Source of the DNA: Phycisphaerae bacterium
Lineage (GTDB): Bacteria; Planctomycetota; Phycisphaerae; UBA1845
Direction of reading: 5' to 3'
Assembly: GCA_029260075.1 (NCBI GenBank)
Contig: JAJDDY010000023.1
Location: 186,001-250,000, forward strand
Length of the DNA stretch: 64,000 bases
The notes below the pieces were generated by a model. It did no database searches and was not told the DNA's origin. It saw only the letters and a program-made list of their open reading frames with translations. The first letter of the stretch is position 1; each line of letters starts with the position of its first letter. Below are positions 1 to 7,635 of the stretch, piece by piece. The translations under genes and the position numbers were made by a program.

Positions 1-41
1 GACGTGATTCCCATCTCGTCCCTCCGCCCGAGCAGCCACTG

Positions 42-69
42 GATCACCGGACGGAAGCCGGTGCCACAC
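42..69. repeat. R3 short hairpin repeat, copy 1
   Basis: This is a 28 bp imperfect palindrome built around ACCGG / CCGGT arms and ending in GTGCCACAC. Closely similar copies lie at 4646-4673, 13105-13128, 42585-42612, 53566-53592 and 53763-53790, in both orientations and always outside genes. It behaves like a REP-type element. Confidence 0.7.
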
Positions 70-126
70 CTTGGCAGCGTGCCAAATGGGACTGGGGCAC
101 GAGCGTCGATTCCACACATTGCCCCG

Positions 127-206
127 GGTGGCCCATCTCTTTAGAGGTGGGGGAGCCGAATCCGGCGCCGATTCCACTCCTCCACGGCTGAAGCCATGGG
201 CCACCC
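127..206. repeat. R2 80-bp palindromic repeat, copy 1
   Basis: This 80 bp imperfect palindrome opens with GGTGGCCCATCTCTTTAGAG and closes with GCCATGGGCCACCC. Copies at 7499-7578, 47852-47931 and 51471-51550 have the same length and arms; a partial copy is at 34851-34881. The outer arms and the inner GGGGGAG / CTCCCCC-type arms are complementary. The open frames that run through it are not genes. Confidence 0.8.
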
Positions 207-236
207 GGCACGTATGTGTGGGAGCAGCCTCTTTCA

Positions 237-337
237 GAGCCGCGCCCGTGAGGAAGCGGTCCGTTTTCATTTGCGAAAACCGCTTCCTCACGGTCGCGGC
301 TCGGTTCTTCGCAATCAGTCTTACGGTCGCGGCTCGG
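237..337. repeat. R1 palindromic element, copy 1
   Basis: The core 237-302 pairs GAGCCGCGCCCGTGAGGAAG with the complementary right arm that ends in CGCGGCTC. A second right half-arm follows at 321-337, so this copy carries a partial duplication. It sits just downstream of queE. Together with the R2 and R3 copies it accounts for positions 1-389, where I see no gene. Confidence 0.8.
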
Positions 338-389
338 CTCTTCGCTAACCGTCTACTTCATCTTCTCGCACACGGACTAAGCGACGATA

Positions 390-1076
390 TCACTTACCGC
401 GAACGTTGCCGTATAACGCGATGTGCAGACGAGGGCTGTATCGAAAACCACGATTCTTGCAGATGTCCGCGACCATCGGAGCACGCGAATCCAGTTCTTC
501 AGCGGTGACACCTTGTGGCATCAGCATGACGTTACCCGGTTCACAGTCGCCGACCTGTTCGAGCAGGGCGTCAATTTCAACAAGATCGCTCGGCGAGTCG
601 ACAACGAACTTGAGTTGATGGTCGGGGAATTCCATGAACCGGCGAATTGTGGTGACATTGATGCGCGCCTTCTCATGGGCTGCGGACCAGCGGCCGCCGT
701 CGCGCGTATGTGGCGTGGAATGGGAGAGTTTGGGACTGATACTCGCGAGATCACATACGACGTCCTTCCATACCGTGGCTGCGGTTTCGATAGTAATGTG
801 ATGGTCGGCGTCGCGGAGCCGATGCGTCAGTTCGGTGATGTCCGAATCAATCATCGGCTCGCCGCCGGTGACGACAACGTGACGCGCGCCGAACGATCGC
901 GCTTGTTGAACTATATCGCCGACCGTCATAGTCTCACCTTCCGGCGTCCACGACGTGTATGGTGTGTCGCACCATACGCACCGAAGGTTACACCCCGACG
1001 TGCGCACAAAAACGCTCGGCACGCCGATGAGCTTGCCCTCGCCCTGAATGCTGTAGAATATCTCGCTGATTTTCAT
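390..1076 (-). CDS. queE: 7-carboxy-7-deazaguanine synthase (radical SAM)
   Basis: The 228-residue protein converts 6-carboxy-tetrahydropterin to 7-carboxy-7-deazaguanine in the queuosine/preQ0 pathway, a cytoplasmic step. It opens with the family-typical MKISEIFYSIQGEG and has the radical-SAM cysteines C29, C33 and C36 (CNLRCVWC), followed by a TGGEP motif that helps bind SAM. An upstream in-frame ATG at 1148 would add 24 residues unlike the family. I chose 1076 because its ATG overlaps the stop of the upstream lipoprotein gene as ATGA, which implies translational coupling. No other queuosine gene is in the window. Identification is firm. Confidence 0.93.
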   Translation of the reverse strand: MKISEIFYSIQGEGKLIGVPSVFVRTSGCNLRCVWCDTPYTSWTPEGETMTVGDIVQQARSFGARHVVVTGGEPMIDSDITELTHRLRDADHHITIETAATVWKDVVCDLASISPKLSHSTPHTRDGGRWSAAHEKARINVTTIRRFMEFPDHQLKFVVDSPSDLVEIDALLEQVGDCEPGNVMLMPQGVTAEELDSRAPMVADICKNRGFRYSPRLHIALYGNVRGK

Positions 1077-2086
1077 GGCGTGCGCGGCGCCACTGATCGA
1101 GGCCAGCGCACTAGTAATTCCGGCGACGTAGAGAATTGGATTCCGCACAGCGTGCCATCATCGGATGATCGACCAATCGAAGCCAACACCTCCATCACTT
1201 GCACCAACGACTGCAGCGAATACGTTGCGGTCGTGACGATCGCGTCCATTTGCGAAGGGCTGCACCGGCAGAGCAGTGTGGTGATGTGGCGTGCTGTGCG
1301 ATCGATGTAGACGTAGGGGCCCATGGGAATGGGTCCGTCTTCGATGATTCGCGGCACGACGGACTCAGCCGTATCGCTTTCGATGGCGTGCCGTCGTCCT
1401 GTCAGCGGCGGACCGTAGCGATCTTCAGCTTCGAGTTCGAGCGACGAGCTGACGTACAGCATGCGCGGATTGGCGCGCGACGTCGGTTCACCCGTGCATC
1501 GACCGATTTCCCACAACAACGGAAATCCGTCGTCGCCCACCACGGCACGGATCGCGCCGGCGGCCATGCACGCTTTCAAGTTGGTCCGGTCTTCATGGAA
1601 CCACACGAACGTCACCGTCTGGAACTTGACGCCACGCAACTCGATTTGACCGGTGCCCGCGTAGATCGTCGGGCGTGTCGTATCTATTGTGAGTTGTCCG
1701 TTGTCCGAAGGTTCGATTGCGCCGAACTGTGGAAAAGTGGCGTAACCGAGACCGTCGACGGTGGCTTCGATAACGATCAACGGTGCCAACTCACCCGCCC
1801 CGTCTGCTATCGATGTGGCACTCGGTTTGAAGAACGCGGCGTTGGCGAAGTTGCGCTCTGTTCGCTGATAGATCGTGGCGAATACATCGCCCGATGGATT
1901 CTCGGTCGCACGCTTGGTAGACGCACGTGCTTCATGTCTTGGTGCGAAGTTCAGGTGGTGGTGGCATGCGGACATCGTCACCGGAACCAGCGACATTAGA
2001 ATCAGCAGCGCAGGGCGAGTGACTCGGCAGTGTAGCGTGCCGGTGGATGGTCTTGGCTCACAGGTGTTCAGCATAGGCGTCTTCAT
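1073..2086 (-). CDS. Putative lipoprotein of unknown function
   Basis: The product is about 337 residues. I do not recognise its family. Near the N terminus lies a hydrophobic stretch ending in VTMSAC, a plausible lipobox with Cys as lipidation site, followed by a His-rich CHHHLN segment, so an outer- or inner-membrane lipoprotein is likely. The rest looks like a compact domain with many short beta-like segments. The start is uncertain: ATGs at 2086 and 2074 both overlap the end of the arsC-like gene and neither has a clear ribosome site; a further one lies at 2131. It ends in an ATGA overlap with queE, so the three minus-strand genes appear to form one unit. Confidence 0.7.
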   Translation of the reverse strand: MKTPMLNTCEPRPSTGTLHCRVTRPALLILMSLVPVTMSACHHHLNFAPRHEARASTKRATENPSGDVFATIYQRTERNFANAAFFKPSATSIADGAGELAPLIVIEATVDGLGYATFPQFGAIEPSDNGQLTIDTTRPTIYAGTGQIELRGVKFQTVTFVWFHEDRTNLKACMAAGAIRAVVGDDGFPLLWEIGRCTGEPTSRANPRMLYVSSSLELEAEDRYGPPLTGRRHAIESDTAESVVPRIIEDGPIPMGPYVYIDRTARHITTLLCRCSPSQMDAIVTTATYSLQSLVQVMEVLASIGRSSDDGTLCGIQFSTSPELLVRWPRSVAPRTP

Positions 2087-2402
2087 TGAAACCGACAAGA
2101 AGCGTGTCGCCCGTGCGAATCGTCGGCGCACGAAGATTGCCCGTAGGTCCGAGCATGTGCGCCGCCAGGGTGTCGTCGTCCGGCTGATCGCTCGCCATGG
2201 AGAAGACGGTGAGTTTGCTTCCCTTGGCTACGATAAGCGTGGTGGCGTTCGCCGCCATTTCAAGGGCCTCAGCCCGGCCAAGCTTCGCCGATGCATCAAC
2301 GGTCTGTCGAACCTCGATTTCGTGTTCCGCAAGGTACCCCTGCGCTTTGGTACACGAATTTCACCCGCCCCGGCGATAGTACCAGTCGACTCGCTTACCC
2401 AT
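2058..2402 (-). CDS. ArsC/Spx-like selenoprotein (Sec at codon 14)
   Basis: Ordinary translation gives only a 66-residue fragment from 2258. Reading the frame upstream through the TGA at 2361-2363 gives a complete 114-residue protein. The start ATG at 2402 has a GGAGG about 10 nt upstream. The N terminus reads VDWYYRRGGUNSCTKAQGYL, with Sec14 and Cys17 forming U-x-x-C in place of the thioredoxin-fold C-x-x-C. The C-terminal half contains MLGPTGNLRAPTIRTG, the cis-Pro/NLRxP region of ArsC/Spx-like proteins. A hairpin fitting a bacterial SECIS lies just 3' of the TGA (2319-2358). ArsC-family (seleno)proteins are known to me as a named family; the exact substrate is not. A thiol/selenol redox role is inferred. 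The terminal codon is also TGA. Confidence 0.87.
2319..2358 (-). promoter_or_regulatory. Predicted bacterial SECIS hairpin
   Basis: In the sense strand, starting 3 nt after the Sec TGA, UUCGUGU pairs perfectly with ACACGAA (7 bp; 2352-2358 with 2319-2325). Above a small asymmetric internal loop, CGCAGGG pairs with CCUUGCG (7 bp including one G-U; 2338-2344 with 2328-2334), closing a tiny loop that begins with G and U. The loop lies about 24 nt after the TGA, which fits the known spacing of bSECIS elements with a loop guanosine read by SelB. Confidence 0.78.
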
Positions 2403-2613
2403 CTATTCCCATCCTCCAGGCCGTACACCCGCTCAGCTCGACTGGTCGCGCGTCCAATAATGGCGTTTGCCGTAGCCGCACGCAGCGCCTCGACGGTCAT
2501 AGTAGTATGCGTCGACTGCGACGCAACCGGACAGCATCCCGGCCACGCCGGACCCTTTGCACTCGAAGCGCGCGTTTGCGATACACTCTGACCGTTTCGG
2601 ATCTGGTTTTGCT

Positions 2614-2641
2614 TTGCCTAATCGGAACAATGTGGTACAAT
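2614..2641 (+). promoter_or_regulatory. Sigma-70-like promoter for the hemerythrin-like gene
   Basis: TTGCCT (2614-2619) and TACAAT (2636-2641) are separated by 16 nt, about 80 nt upstream of the start at 2722. It lies in the divergent region between the selenoprotein gene and the hemerythrin-like gene (2403-2721), in which I see no gene. Confidence 0.5.
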
Positions 2642-2721
2642 CCGGCTGCCATGGATGGTCAACTCGGTGCTCGCTCCATGAGGCAATTCAGCGCCCGGCA
2701 GAGATTAGGAGTACAGTAACG

Positions 2722-3177
2722 ATGTCAATCGCCCCAAACCCCAGTAACGTTCCGGAACAGGCTGACGATTCGATTCACGCGTCTCTCGACTTGCTTGAGG
2801 GTCAGTTTGAGCACGCAGCCCAAACAGCGTTCGAGGATCCAATTTCTGAACAGCTCGGAGTGGAGCTGCGCCGTTTGCACGCACGTATGCGCATCCACCA
2901 TGCGGCCGGCGAATTGAGCCCGGAGTTGCAAGCCGCTCAGGTCGCTCCCGAGCTGTCGGGTGATTTGGATCGTCTGCGCAACGAACACGCGGTGATCTTC
3001 GGTTTGCTCGATCGGTTGATTCAGGACGTCGACAGCATTGCACAACTGACGCTGGAAGACAAAGAAGTGTTTCTCCTGCGCGGCCGCGAGTTAATCGCGT
3101 TTACGCGCCGTCACACAGCGGAAGAGGATCGGTTGTTTTACCTGTCCGTCTGGCGCGATACCGGTGGCGAGTGCTAG
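2722..3177 (+). CDS. Hemerythrin-like (HHE) helical protein
   Basis: The 151-residue soluble protein is predicted to be all helical. Three His/Glu-bearing helices, RMRIHH, RNEHAVIF and FTRRHTAEEDRLF, resemble the metal-binding helices of HHE-domain proteins, so a di-iron O2 or redox sensing role is possible. The full ligand set is not certain from eye alignment. I chose the ATG at 2722, not the longer frame from 2557, because an AGGAG lies about 10 nt upstream and a promoter-like pair is placed before it. Alternative: a helical regulator with no metal. Confidence 0.65.
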   Translation: MSIAPNPSNVPEQADDSIHASLDLLEGQFEHAAQTAFEDPISEQLGVELRRLHARMRIHHAAGELSPELQAAQVAPELSGDLDRLRNEHAVIFGLLDRLIQDVDSIAQLTLEDKEVFLLRGRELIAFTRRHTAEEDRLFYLSVWRDTGGEC

Positions 3178-3233
3178 AGTACGGCTGTACGACTGCGTCA
3201 TTTGTCTCTTGGTCATCGTGTGCCGCGTATGTG

Positions 3234-4472
3234 TCAGTCGCGCGGTGCGAATCTTCGACCCATCTCTACGTCAAGCTCAATCTCTTTTCGTTCGCGCCAG
3301 ATTCGTAGCTTGACGGACGTCCCCGGCTCGGTCGATGCGGTCAGTTGTGCGAGTCGATCGTGCGTGTCGATTCGCGTGTCATTGAGGTGGAGGATGATGT
3401 CGTTCACCTTGATGCCCGCGCGGTGCGCGGCCCGTCCCGGTTCCACTTCGCCGACCAGCACGCCATACGGCGCGGTCCAATCAAGCGACTTCGCTTCTTC
3501 CTGCCAATAGCTTAGCGTGACCGTGCCCACCATGACGCCGAGTTCTCCCGGTCCGCCGGATATCAGCTCGGGGATTAACTTACTCCCCAGCGCCGAGGGA
3601 ATGGCGAACCCGACGCCGTCGTACTCACCCGTGTCGGTGGCCATGGCCGTGTTGATGCCGATGACACGGCCGCGCATGTTTACCAGCGGTCCGCCGCTGC
3701 TTCCCGGTGTGATCACCGCGTCCGTTTGTAGTAACGATGCATACACGTTGCCACCGATGTGTACGTTGCGTCGATTGGCAGAACTGATGATGCCTTTCGT
3801 AAACGTACCCTGAAGGCCGAAGGGCGATCCTGCGGCGTAGACTTCGTCCCCAACCTGTGTCAATAGGCTGTCGCCCATTGGGATTTGGTGAAGTCGATCG
3901 AGCGCGATATGTACGACGGCCAGGTCGTGTTCGACATCAACCCCCAAGACATCCGCTTCAGTCCGACGATCGTCGGCAAGATAAACGCGCACGTGTCGGG
4001 CATGCTCCACGACATGCGCGTTAGTGAGGATGTATCCCTGATCGGCGTCGAAGATGAATCCGCTGCCGACACTTTGCGAAACGATCGGAGGGTGACGTCT
4101 GCGGCGGTAGTTGTCTTGGTTGGAAGGATCCGGCGGCAGGTCGGTGGACGGTTCGAACGGCGAAGGGACCGTGTCTCTGGGCGCGATCGTGTCGTGGCCT
4201 GCAAACGGATCGCGAAGCGCGATGTGGGCCACGCGGTCGGTTTCAATGCTCACCACGGCGGGTGTGACGAGTGCAGCCACGGTCCGCCCGGCGCGCGACA
4301 GATCGGAAAGTTTGTCCGGCGTCGGAAGCGATTCGCGCTGAGCGCGCATTCGGCCTTTCTCGAACGCATAGGAAAGGTGCTCGATCACGCCAAAGCGAAT
4401 CAGGCCCAGCAGTGCCACGGTGGTGACAACCAGTACGACGAGGAATGCCTTGACGTCAGAACGAAGCTGCAT
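3234..4472 (-). CDS. HtrA/DegP-family serine protease with PDZ domain
   Basis: The 412-residue envelope protease has an N-terminal transmembrane or signal-anchor segment at about residues 8-30, a trypsin-like domain and one C-terminal PDZ domain. The catalytic triad is visible: H153 in TNAHVV, D183 in EHDLAV and S259 in TPGSSGGPL (most relatives have GNSGGPL). The PDZ region includes GVLVGEVEPGRAAHRAGIK. A Pro-rich acidic linker of about 50 residues precedes the protease domain. Such proteins degrade misfolded envelope proteins or act in regulated proteolysis, as DegS does; a single PDZ and the anchor favour a DegS/HtrA-like form. No strong ribosome site is seen. Confidence 0.92.
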   Translation of the reverse strand: MQLRSDVKAFLVVLVVTTVALLGLIRFGVIEHLSYAFEKGRMRAQRESLPTPDKLSDLSRAGRTVAALVTPAVVSIETDRVAHIALRDPFAGHDTIAPRDTVPSPFEPSTDLPPDPSNQDNYRRRRHPPIVSQSVGSGFIFDADQGYILTNAHVVEHARHVRVYLADDRRTEADVLGVDVEHDLAVVHIALDRLHQIPMGDSLLTQVGDEVYAAGSPFGLQGTFTKGIISSANRRNVHIGGNVYASLLQTDAVITPGSSGGPLVNMRGRVIGINTAMATDTGEYDGVGFAIPSALGSKLIPELISGGPGELGVMVGTVTLSYWQEEAKSLDWTAPYGVLVGEVEPGRAAHRAGIKVNDIILHLNDTRIDTHDRLAQLTASTEPGTSVKLRIWRERKEIELDVEMGRRFAPRD

Positions 4473-4645
4473 GGATTATCTCGGAACACTTGAATCGTCC
4501 GGGCATCAAGCAATGGCGTTCTGCAAAGACGAAACGGAAACCCGTAAGACTATAGACTATCATATCGACAGGACAGGGCGCGATCCACAGCACGCGGATT
4601 CTTGTCATTGATTGCCGTATCGCGCGGTCATCCTATTCAAGACAA

Positions 4646-4673
4646 GTGTGGCACCGGCTTCCAGCCGGTGATC
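4646..4673. repeat. R3 short hairpin repeat, copy 2
   Basis: This is the reverse complement of copy 1 with nearly identical sequence (GTGTGGCACCGGCTTCCAGC at its left part). It lies in the 309 bp gap (4473-4781) between the HAD gene and htrA; I see nothing else recognisable in that gap. Confidence 0.7.
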
Positions 4674-4781
4674 CATGGATGTTTCCCCGTGCTTCGACGC
4701 ACAGCCCGTCGGTACCTGAACGTGGCTAGCGAAATATCTGAGTAACAGAGCTGTTCAGTCGGCGAGCGCGCGCAAACCGCA

Positions 4782-5444
4782 TCAGCCGGCCGCTAGCGCA
4801 ATCAGCGCCGCCGTCGTCACATCGCCGAGTCTCGCAATCGACAAGTCCGTCGGCGGAAACGCATCGCGTGGATGATGTATCAGCACGGCCACGGTCTTGG
4901 TTCCGGCCGCAACGGCAGCCGCAATGCCTGCGGGTGCATCTTCAATCACGACGCATCGAGATGGCGATAGCTCTAGTGCGTCGCAGGCAAGAGTGAACAC
5001 CTGTGGGTCAGGTTTACCGCGTGTCACATCGCCGCCGCTTACTATGGTTGAAAAGCAATCAGTCACCTCCATTGCGGCAAGGATGAGGTCGATGTTTTCG
5101 CGCGGGGCTGACGATCCTATGGCCAGCCGCGCTCCGGCGTCCGATAGTTCGCGTACGAGTCGAACAGCTCCGTCGACGATGGGCGGATCATCTCGTACGA
5201 GGTCGCGATAGATTTCTTCCTTGCGATCAGCCAGCGCGAGGAGTCGCTCGTTGTCTACCTCGCCGAAGAGCAGTGGGATGATGTCGCGGTTCTGACGCCC
5301 GAACGTGGCGGCGCACTGCCGCTCTGAGACTCGGTAGTCGCACTCCTCGCCCAATCGACGCCAGCTTGCGAAGTGGGCGTCGGCGGAGTCGACCAGGACG
5401 CCGTCCATATCGAAGATAATGCCCACATCGGTTCGTTCGTGCAT
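4782..5444 (-). CDS. HAD-family phosphatase / beta-phosphoglucomutase-like
   Basis: The 220-residue cytoplasmic HAD hydrolase carries motif I FDMDGVLVDS (D12 nucleophile, D14 acid/base), motif II IGSSAP, motif III Lys in RGKPDP and motif IV VIEDAPAGI. The helical cap between motifs I and II makes it a subclass I enzyme like phosphoglycolate phosphatase or beta-phosphoglucomutase. The substrate cannot be read from the sequence. The start at 5444 is preferred over 5486 because GAGGA lies about 6 nt upstream. htrA follows on the same strand after 309 bp. Confidence 0.88.
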   Translation of the reverse strand: MHERTDVGIIFDMDGVLVDSADAHFASWRRLGEECDYRVSERQCAATFGRQNRDIIPLLFGEVDNERLLALADRKEEIYRDLVRDDPPIVDGAVRLVRELSDAGARLAIGSSAPRENIDLILAAMEVTDCFSTIVSGGDVTRGKPDPQVFTLACDALELSPSRCVVIEDAPAGIAAAVAAGTKTVAVLIHHPRDAFPPTDLSIARLGDVTTAALIALAAG

Positions 5445-5505
5445 GAGTTCCTCGTTCTTCTTAACGGTCCGAGTTCCGAACGACAAGTGCCCGTCGACGC
5501 TTCCT

Positions 5506-5640
5506 AGAACGTGCGCGAGAGGCCTTCTGTCGAGCCGCGCCTGTCAGAAGGCGATCCGGGCTCGCGGATGACGACCGCTTCCTCACGGGCACGGCTCGGG
5601 TCGTCGCAATCCGCTTAATGCGTCTTCTCACGCACGTTCT
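5506..5640. repeat. R1 palindromic element, copy 2, with terminal inverted repeats
   Basis: This 135 bp copy is bounded by AGAACGTGCGCGAGA on the left and its near-perfect complement (14 of 15) on the right. The GAGCCGCGCC and GGCACGGCTC core arms lie inside. It fills much of the divergent gap between the HAD gene and the sulfatase-fold gene (5445-5810). Confidence 0.75.
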
Positions 5641-5810
5641 TAGTCGAGCGATCGGATCGCGATCCTACGCATCGTCGATTGTATCCGTTTTTCGCAGAGT
5701 TGTAGTCCGGTATTCGACGTCCCATGGCGCCTATGCATTGACGAGTTGGCCGGAGCGTTTGGCAACCGATATACTTCTCGTGGGCAAGAATACCTTCATG
5801 GACGCGTTGT

Positions 5811-7445
5811 GTGAAACGCGAGAGACTGCGGTCGTTGGAGCAGCAATTGACAGTTCCGGGCCAAGACAACACGCCTTCTGCTGACGCGCAGCCCGTCAGT
5901 GAGCCTACCGGCAATTGGCTATGCTGGGCGGCGATGCTCATCGTGCTATGGGCTGTCGTTCTGTTCGCCGTGCAGGAATACACCACGGGATCGAACTATC
6001 CGCTGCCGTTGTTCAAGGCAGTCAGTTCCCGACTCGTTCGGTTTCTGCTCGATCTTCTGGCGTGTGGAGCGGCCGTTTTTCTACTCGGACGCTGGGCACG
6101 CTACATAGCCGTGATGGTCTGCGCCATCGGGCTTTCGGTGCTCGTGATCTACCACGACTACTTCCATCACGCGCTCACTTGGACCACGATCACCGGCCAT
6201 TTTGATGAGGCGTTGGCAGTTACCGATTACGCCGTGGACCTCATTCGCTTGCAGTCGCTCGCCCCGATCTTCGTGGCCACAGCGATGCTCATCGTCTTGT
6301 CGCGGGTCGTGGCCGGGCGTCCGATCCCGCGCCGCCGACGCGTCGGCATCGGCGCTGGATTTGCCGTGGCCTATTTGCTCACGGCGTTGATTTCCACCGG
6401 ATACGTTGACGCGATTTCGAAGTTGCGGACGTTCGGTACGGTCGATCGCATCGCCATGACCAATGGGTACTTGCTCACGTGGTACGGCGAATGGCGGTAC
6501 TTAAACGCTGATGCGTTGCTCGCACGCGCCATGGCCGCCGCCGAGCTTCGACAGGACAGGCTCACCCCGATCGAGGTTGCGCTCGTGCCCCCCGATAGAG
6601 TTGTCGTCGTGCAGGTGGAGAGCCTGGACTACGACGTCTTGGGCGTCGACGTCGACGGCCAGCCCGTCATGCCCTTTCTTTGTGACATATCCGATCGATC
6701 GATGTTCTACCGCATCTCAGCCATTCACGAGTCCGGGTCTTGCGATGCGGATTTCGTCATGTTGATGAACCTGTTTCCCTCCGGCGAGGTCAACCCGTAC
6801 GGCGTGGAGCGATTCGATTTTAGCGCCTCGCTTCCGGCGCGTGTGGCCGCTGCAGGATATAGATCGATATTCCTCCACGGGAACGACGGAAGTTTCTTCA
6901 GGCGTGCGGCGGCACTCGGCGGAATGGGGTTCGATCGGGTGCTGTTTCGTGAAGACTTCGAGTCCGACCATGGCTTACCATCGAAGCACTGGGGCATATC
7001 TGACCAAGACGTCTTAGAGTTCTCGGCGCGGATGTTGCGCGAAGACGACGGGCGCGTGCTGCACTTTGTCATCACCTTGACAAGCCACGGTCCGTTCAAT
7101 TTCCTGGAACCGGCCGAGCGCGAATTGTTTGCCGAGCCGTCCAGTGTTCGGGAGCGATATTTGAATTCGATGCGCTATGTGGACACGCAACTTCGAGCGT
7201 ACATCAGTTCGCTACCAGCGGATACGCTTGTCGTGCTCTACGGTGACCACGCCTCTCATGTAGATTTCGGGCAGGAATCGGTGGCCCACGGATCGGAATT
7301 CGTACCGCTGTTGGTGCATCGTGTCGGCGTTGACCTGGCACGGTCACAATTGACACGCGGGCAAGATGTGGCCATGAGCGGTGAACTGACAATGCTCGAT
7401 GCAGCGGGATACTTCTGGTCGCTGTTCAAGGCACGCGGAGAGTGA
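5811..7445 (+). CDS. LtaS-like membrane sulfatase-fold enzyme (phosphoglycerol transferase type)
   Basis: The 544-residue protein has about five N-terminal transmembrane segments (residues 35-205) and a large extracytoplasmic alkaline-phosphatase/sulfatase-fold domain. Visible family features are GSCDADFVMLMNLFPSG at the metal/nucleophile site, HGNDGSFFRR, HWGISDQD, VITLTSHGPF and GDHASHV. In LtaS the nucleophile is a Thr before S-D-x-E-F; here a Ser occupies the matching place by eye. The likely role is transfer of a phosphoglycerol or phosphoethanolamine group to an envelope glycan or lipid. The start is a GTG at 5811 with weak ribosome signal; an ATG is found at 5935, inside the first membrane segment, which is less likely. 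Confidence 0.82.
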   Translation: MKRERLRSLEQQLTVPGQDNTPSADAQPVSEPTGNWLCWAAMLIVLWAVVLFAVQEYTTGSNYPLPLFKAVSSRLVRFLLDLLACGAAVFLLGRWARYIAVMVCAIGLSVLVIYHDYFHHALTWTTITGHFDEALAVTDYAVDLIRLQSLAPIFVATAMLIVLSRVVAGRPIPRRRRVGIGAGFAVAYLLTALISTGYVDAISKLRTFGTVDRIAMTNGYLLTWYGEWRYLNADALLARAMAAAELRQDRLTPIEVALVPPDRVVVVQVESLDYDVLGVDVDGQPVMPFLCDISDRSMFYRISAIHESGSCDADFVMLMNLFPSGEVNPYGVERFDFSASLPARVAAAGYRSIFLHGNDGSFFRRAAALGGMGFDRVLFREDFESDHGLPSKHWGISDQDVLEFSARMLREDDGRVLHFVITLTSHGPFNFLEPAERELFAEPSSVRERYLNSMRYVDTQLRAYISSLPADTLVVLYGDHASHVDFGQESVAHGSEFVPLLVHRVGVDLARSQLTRGQDVAMSGELTMLDAAGYFWSLFKARGE

Positions 7446-7469
7446 CGAATATCAGACACCCCCGCCTAG

Positions 7470-7633
7470 TGCTCTGTCATCGCTCCATTGACGGGTTGGG
7501 TGGCCCATCTCTTTAGAGGTGGGGGAGTCGAATCCGGTGTCGAGTCGACTCCCCCGAGGCTAAAGCCATGGGCCACCCAGACGCTTCCTTACAGGCGCGG
7601 CTCAGTAAACCCATCATTCGATGTGTGATAGCG
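7470..7633. repeat. R1/R2 composite element
   Basis: The left end TGCTCTGTCA (7470-7479) is the terminal repeat of one R1 subtype. An R2 copy (7499-7578) replaces the left core arm, and an R1 right arm follows at 7582-7603 (CGCTTCCTTACAGGCGCGGC). It lies between two convergent genes and explains the whole gap. Confidence 0.7.
7499..7578. repeat. R2 80-bp palindromic repeat, copy 2
   Basis: This copy has the same 80 bp length as copies 1, 4 and 5 and starts with the same GGTGGCCCATCTCTTTAGAG. The central arms GGGGGAGTCGA and TCGACTCCCCC are fully complementary. Confidence 0.8.
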
Positions 7634-7635
7634 CG

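Noticed and set aside
71-508. 145-residue plus-strand open frame
   Set aside because: It runs through R2 and R1 repeats and then antisense to queE, with no family likeness.
423-1999. Two long plus-strand frames (423-1310, 1199-1999)
   Set aside because: They are antisense to queE and the lipoprotein gene, have biased composition and no domain likeness.
2058-2258. Short 66-residue frame as a gene fragment or pseudogene
   Set aside because: Extension through the TGA gives a full-length protein with ribosome site and SECIS, so it is part of a selenoprotein gene.
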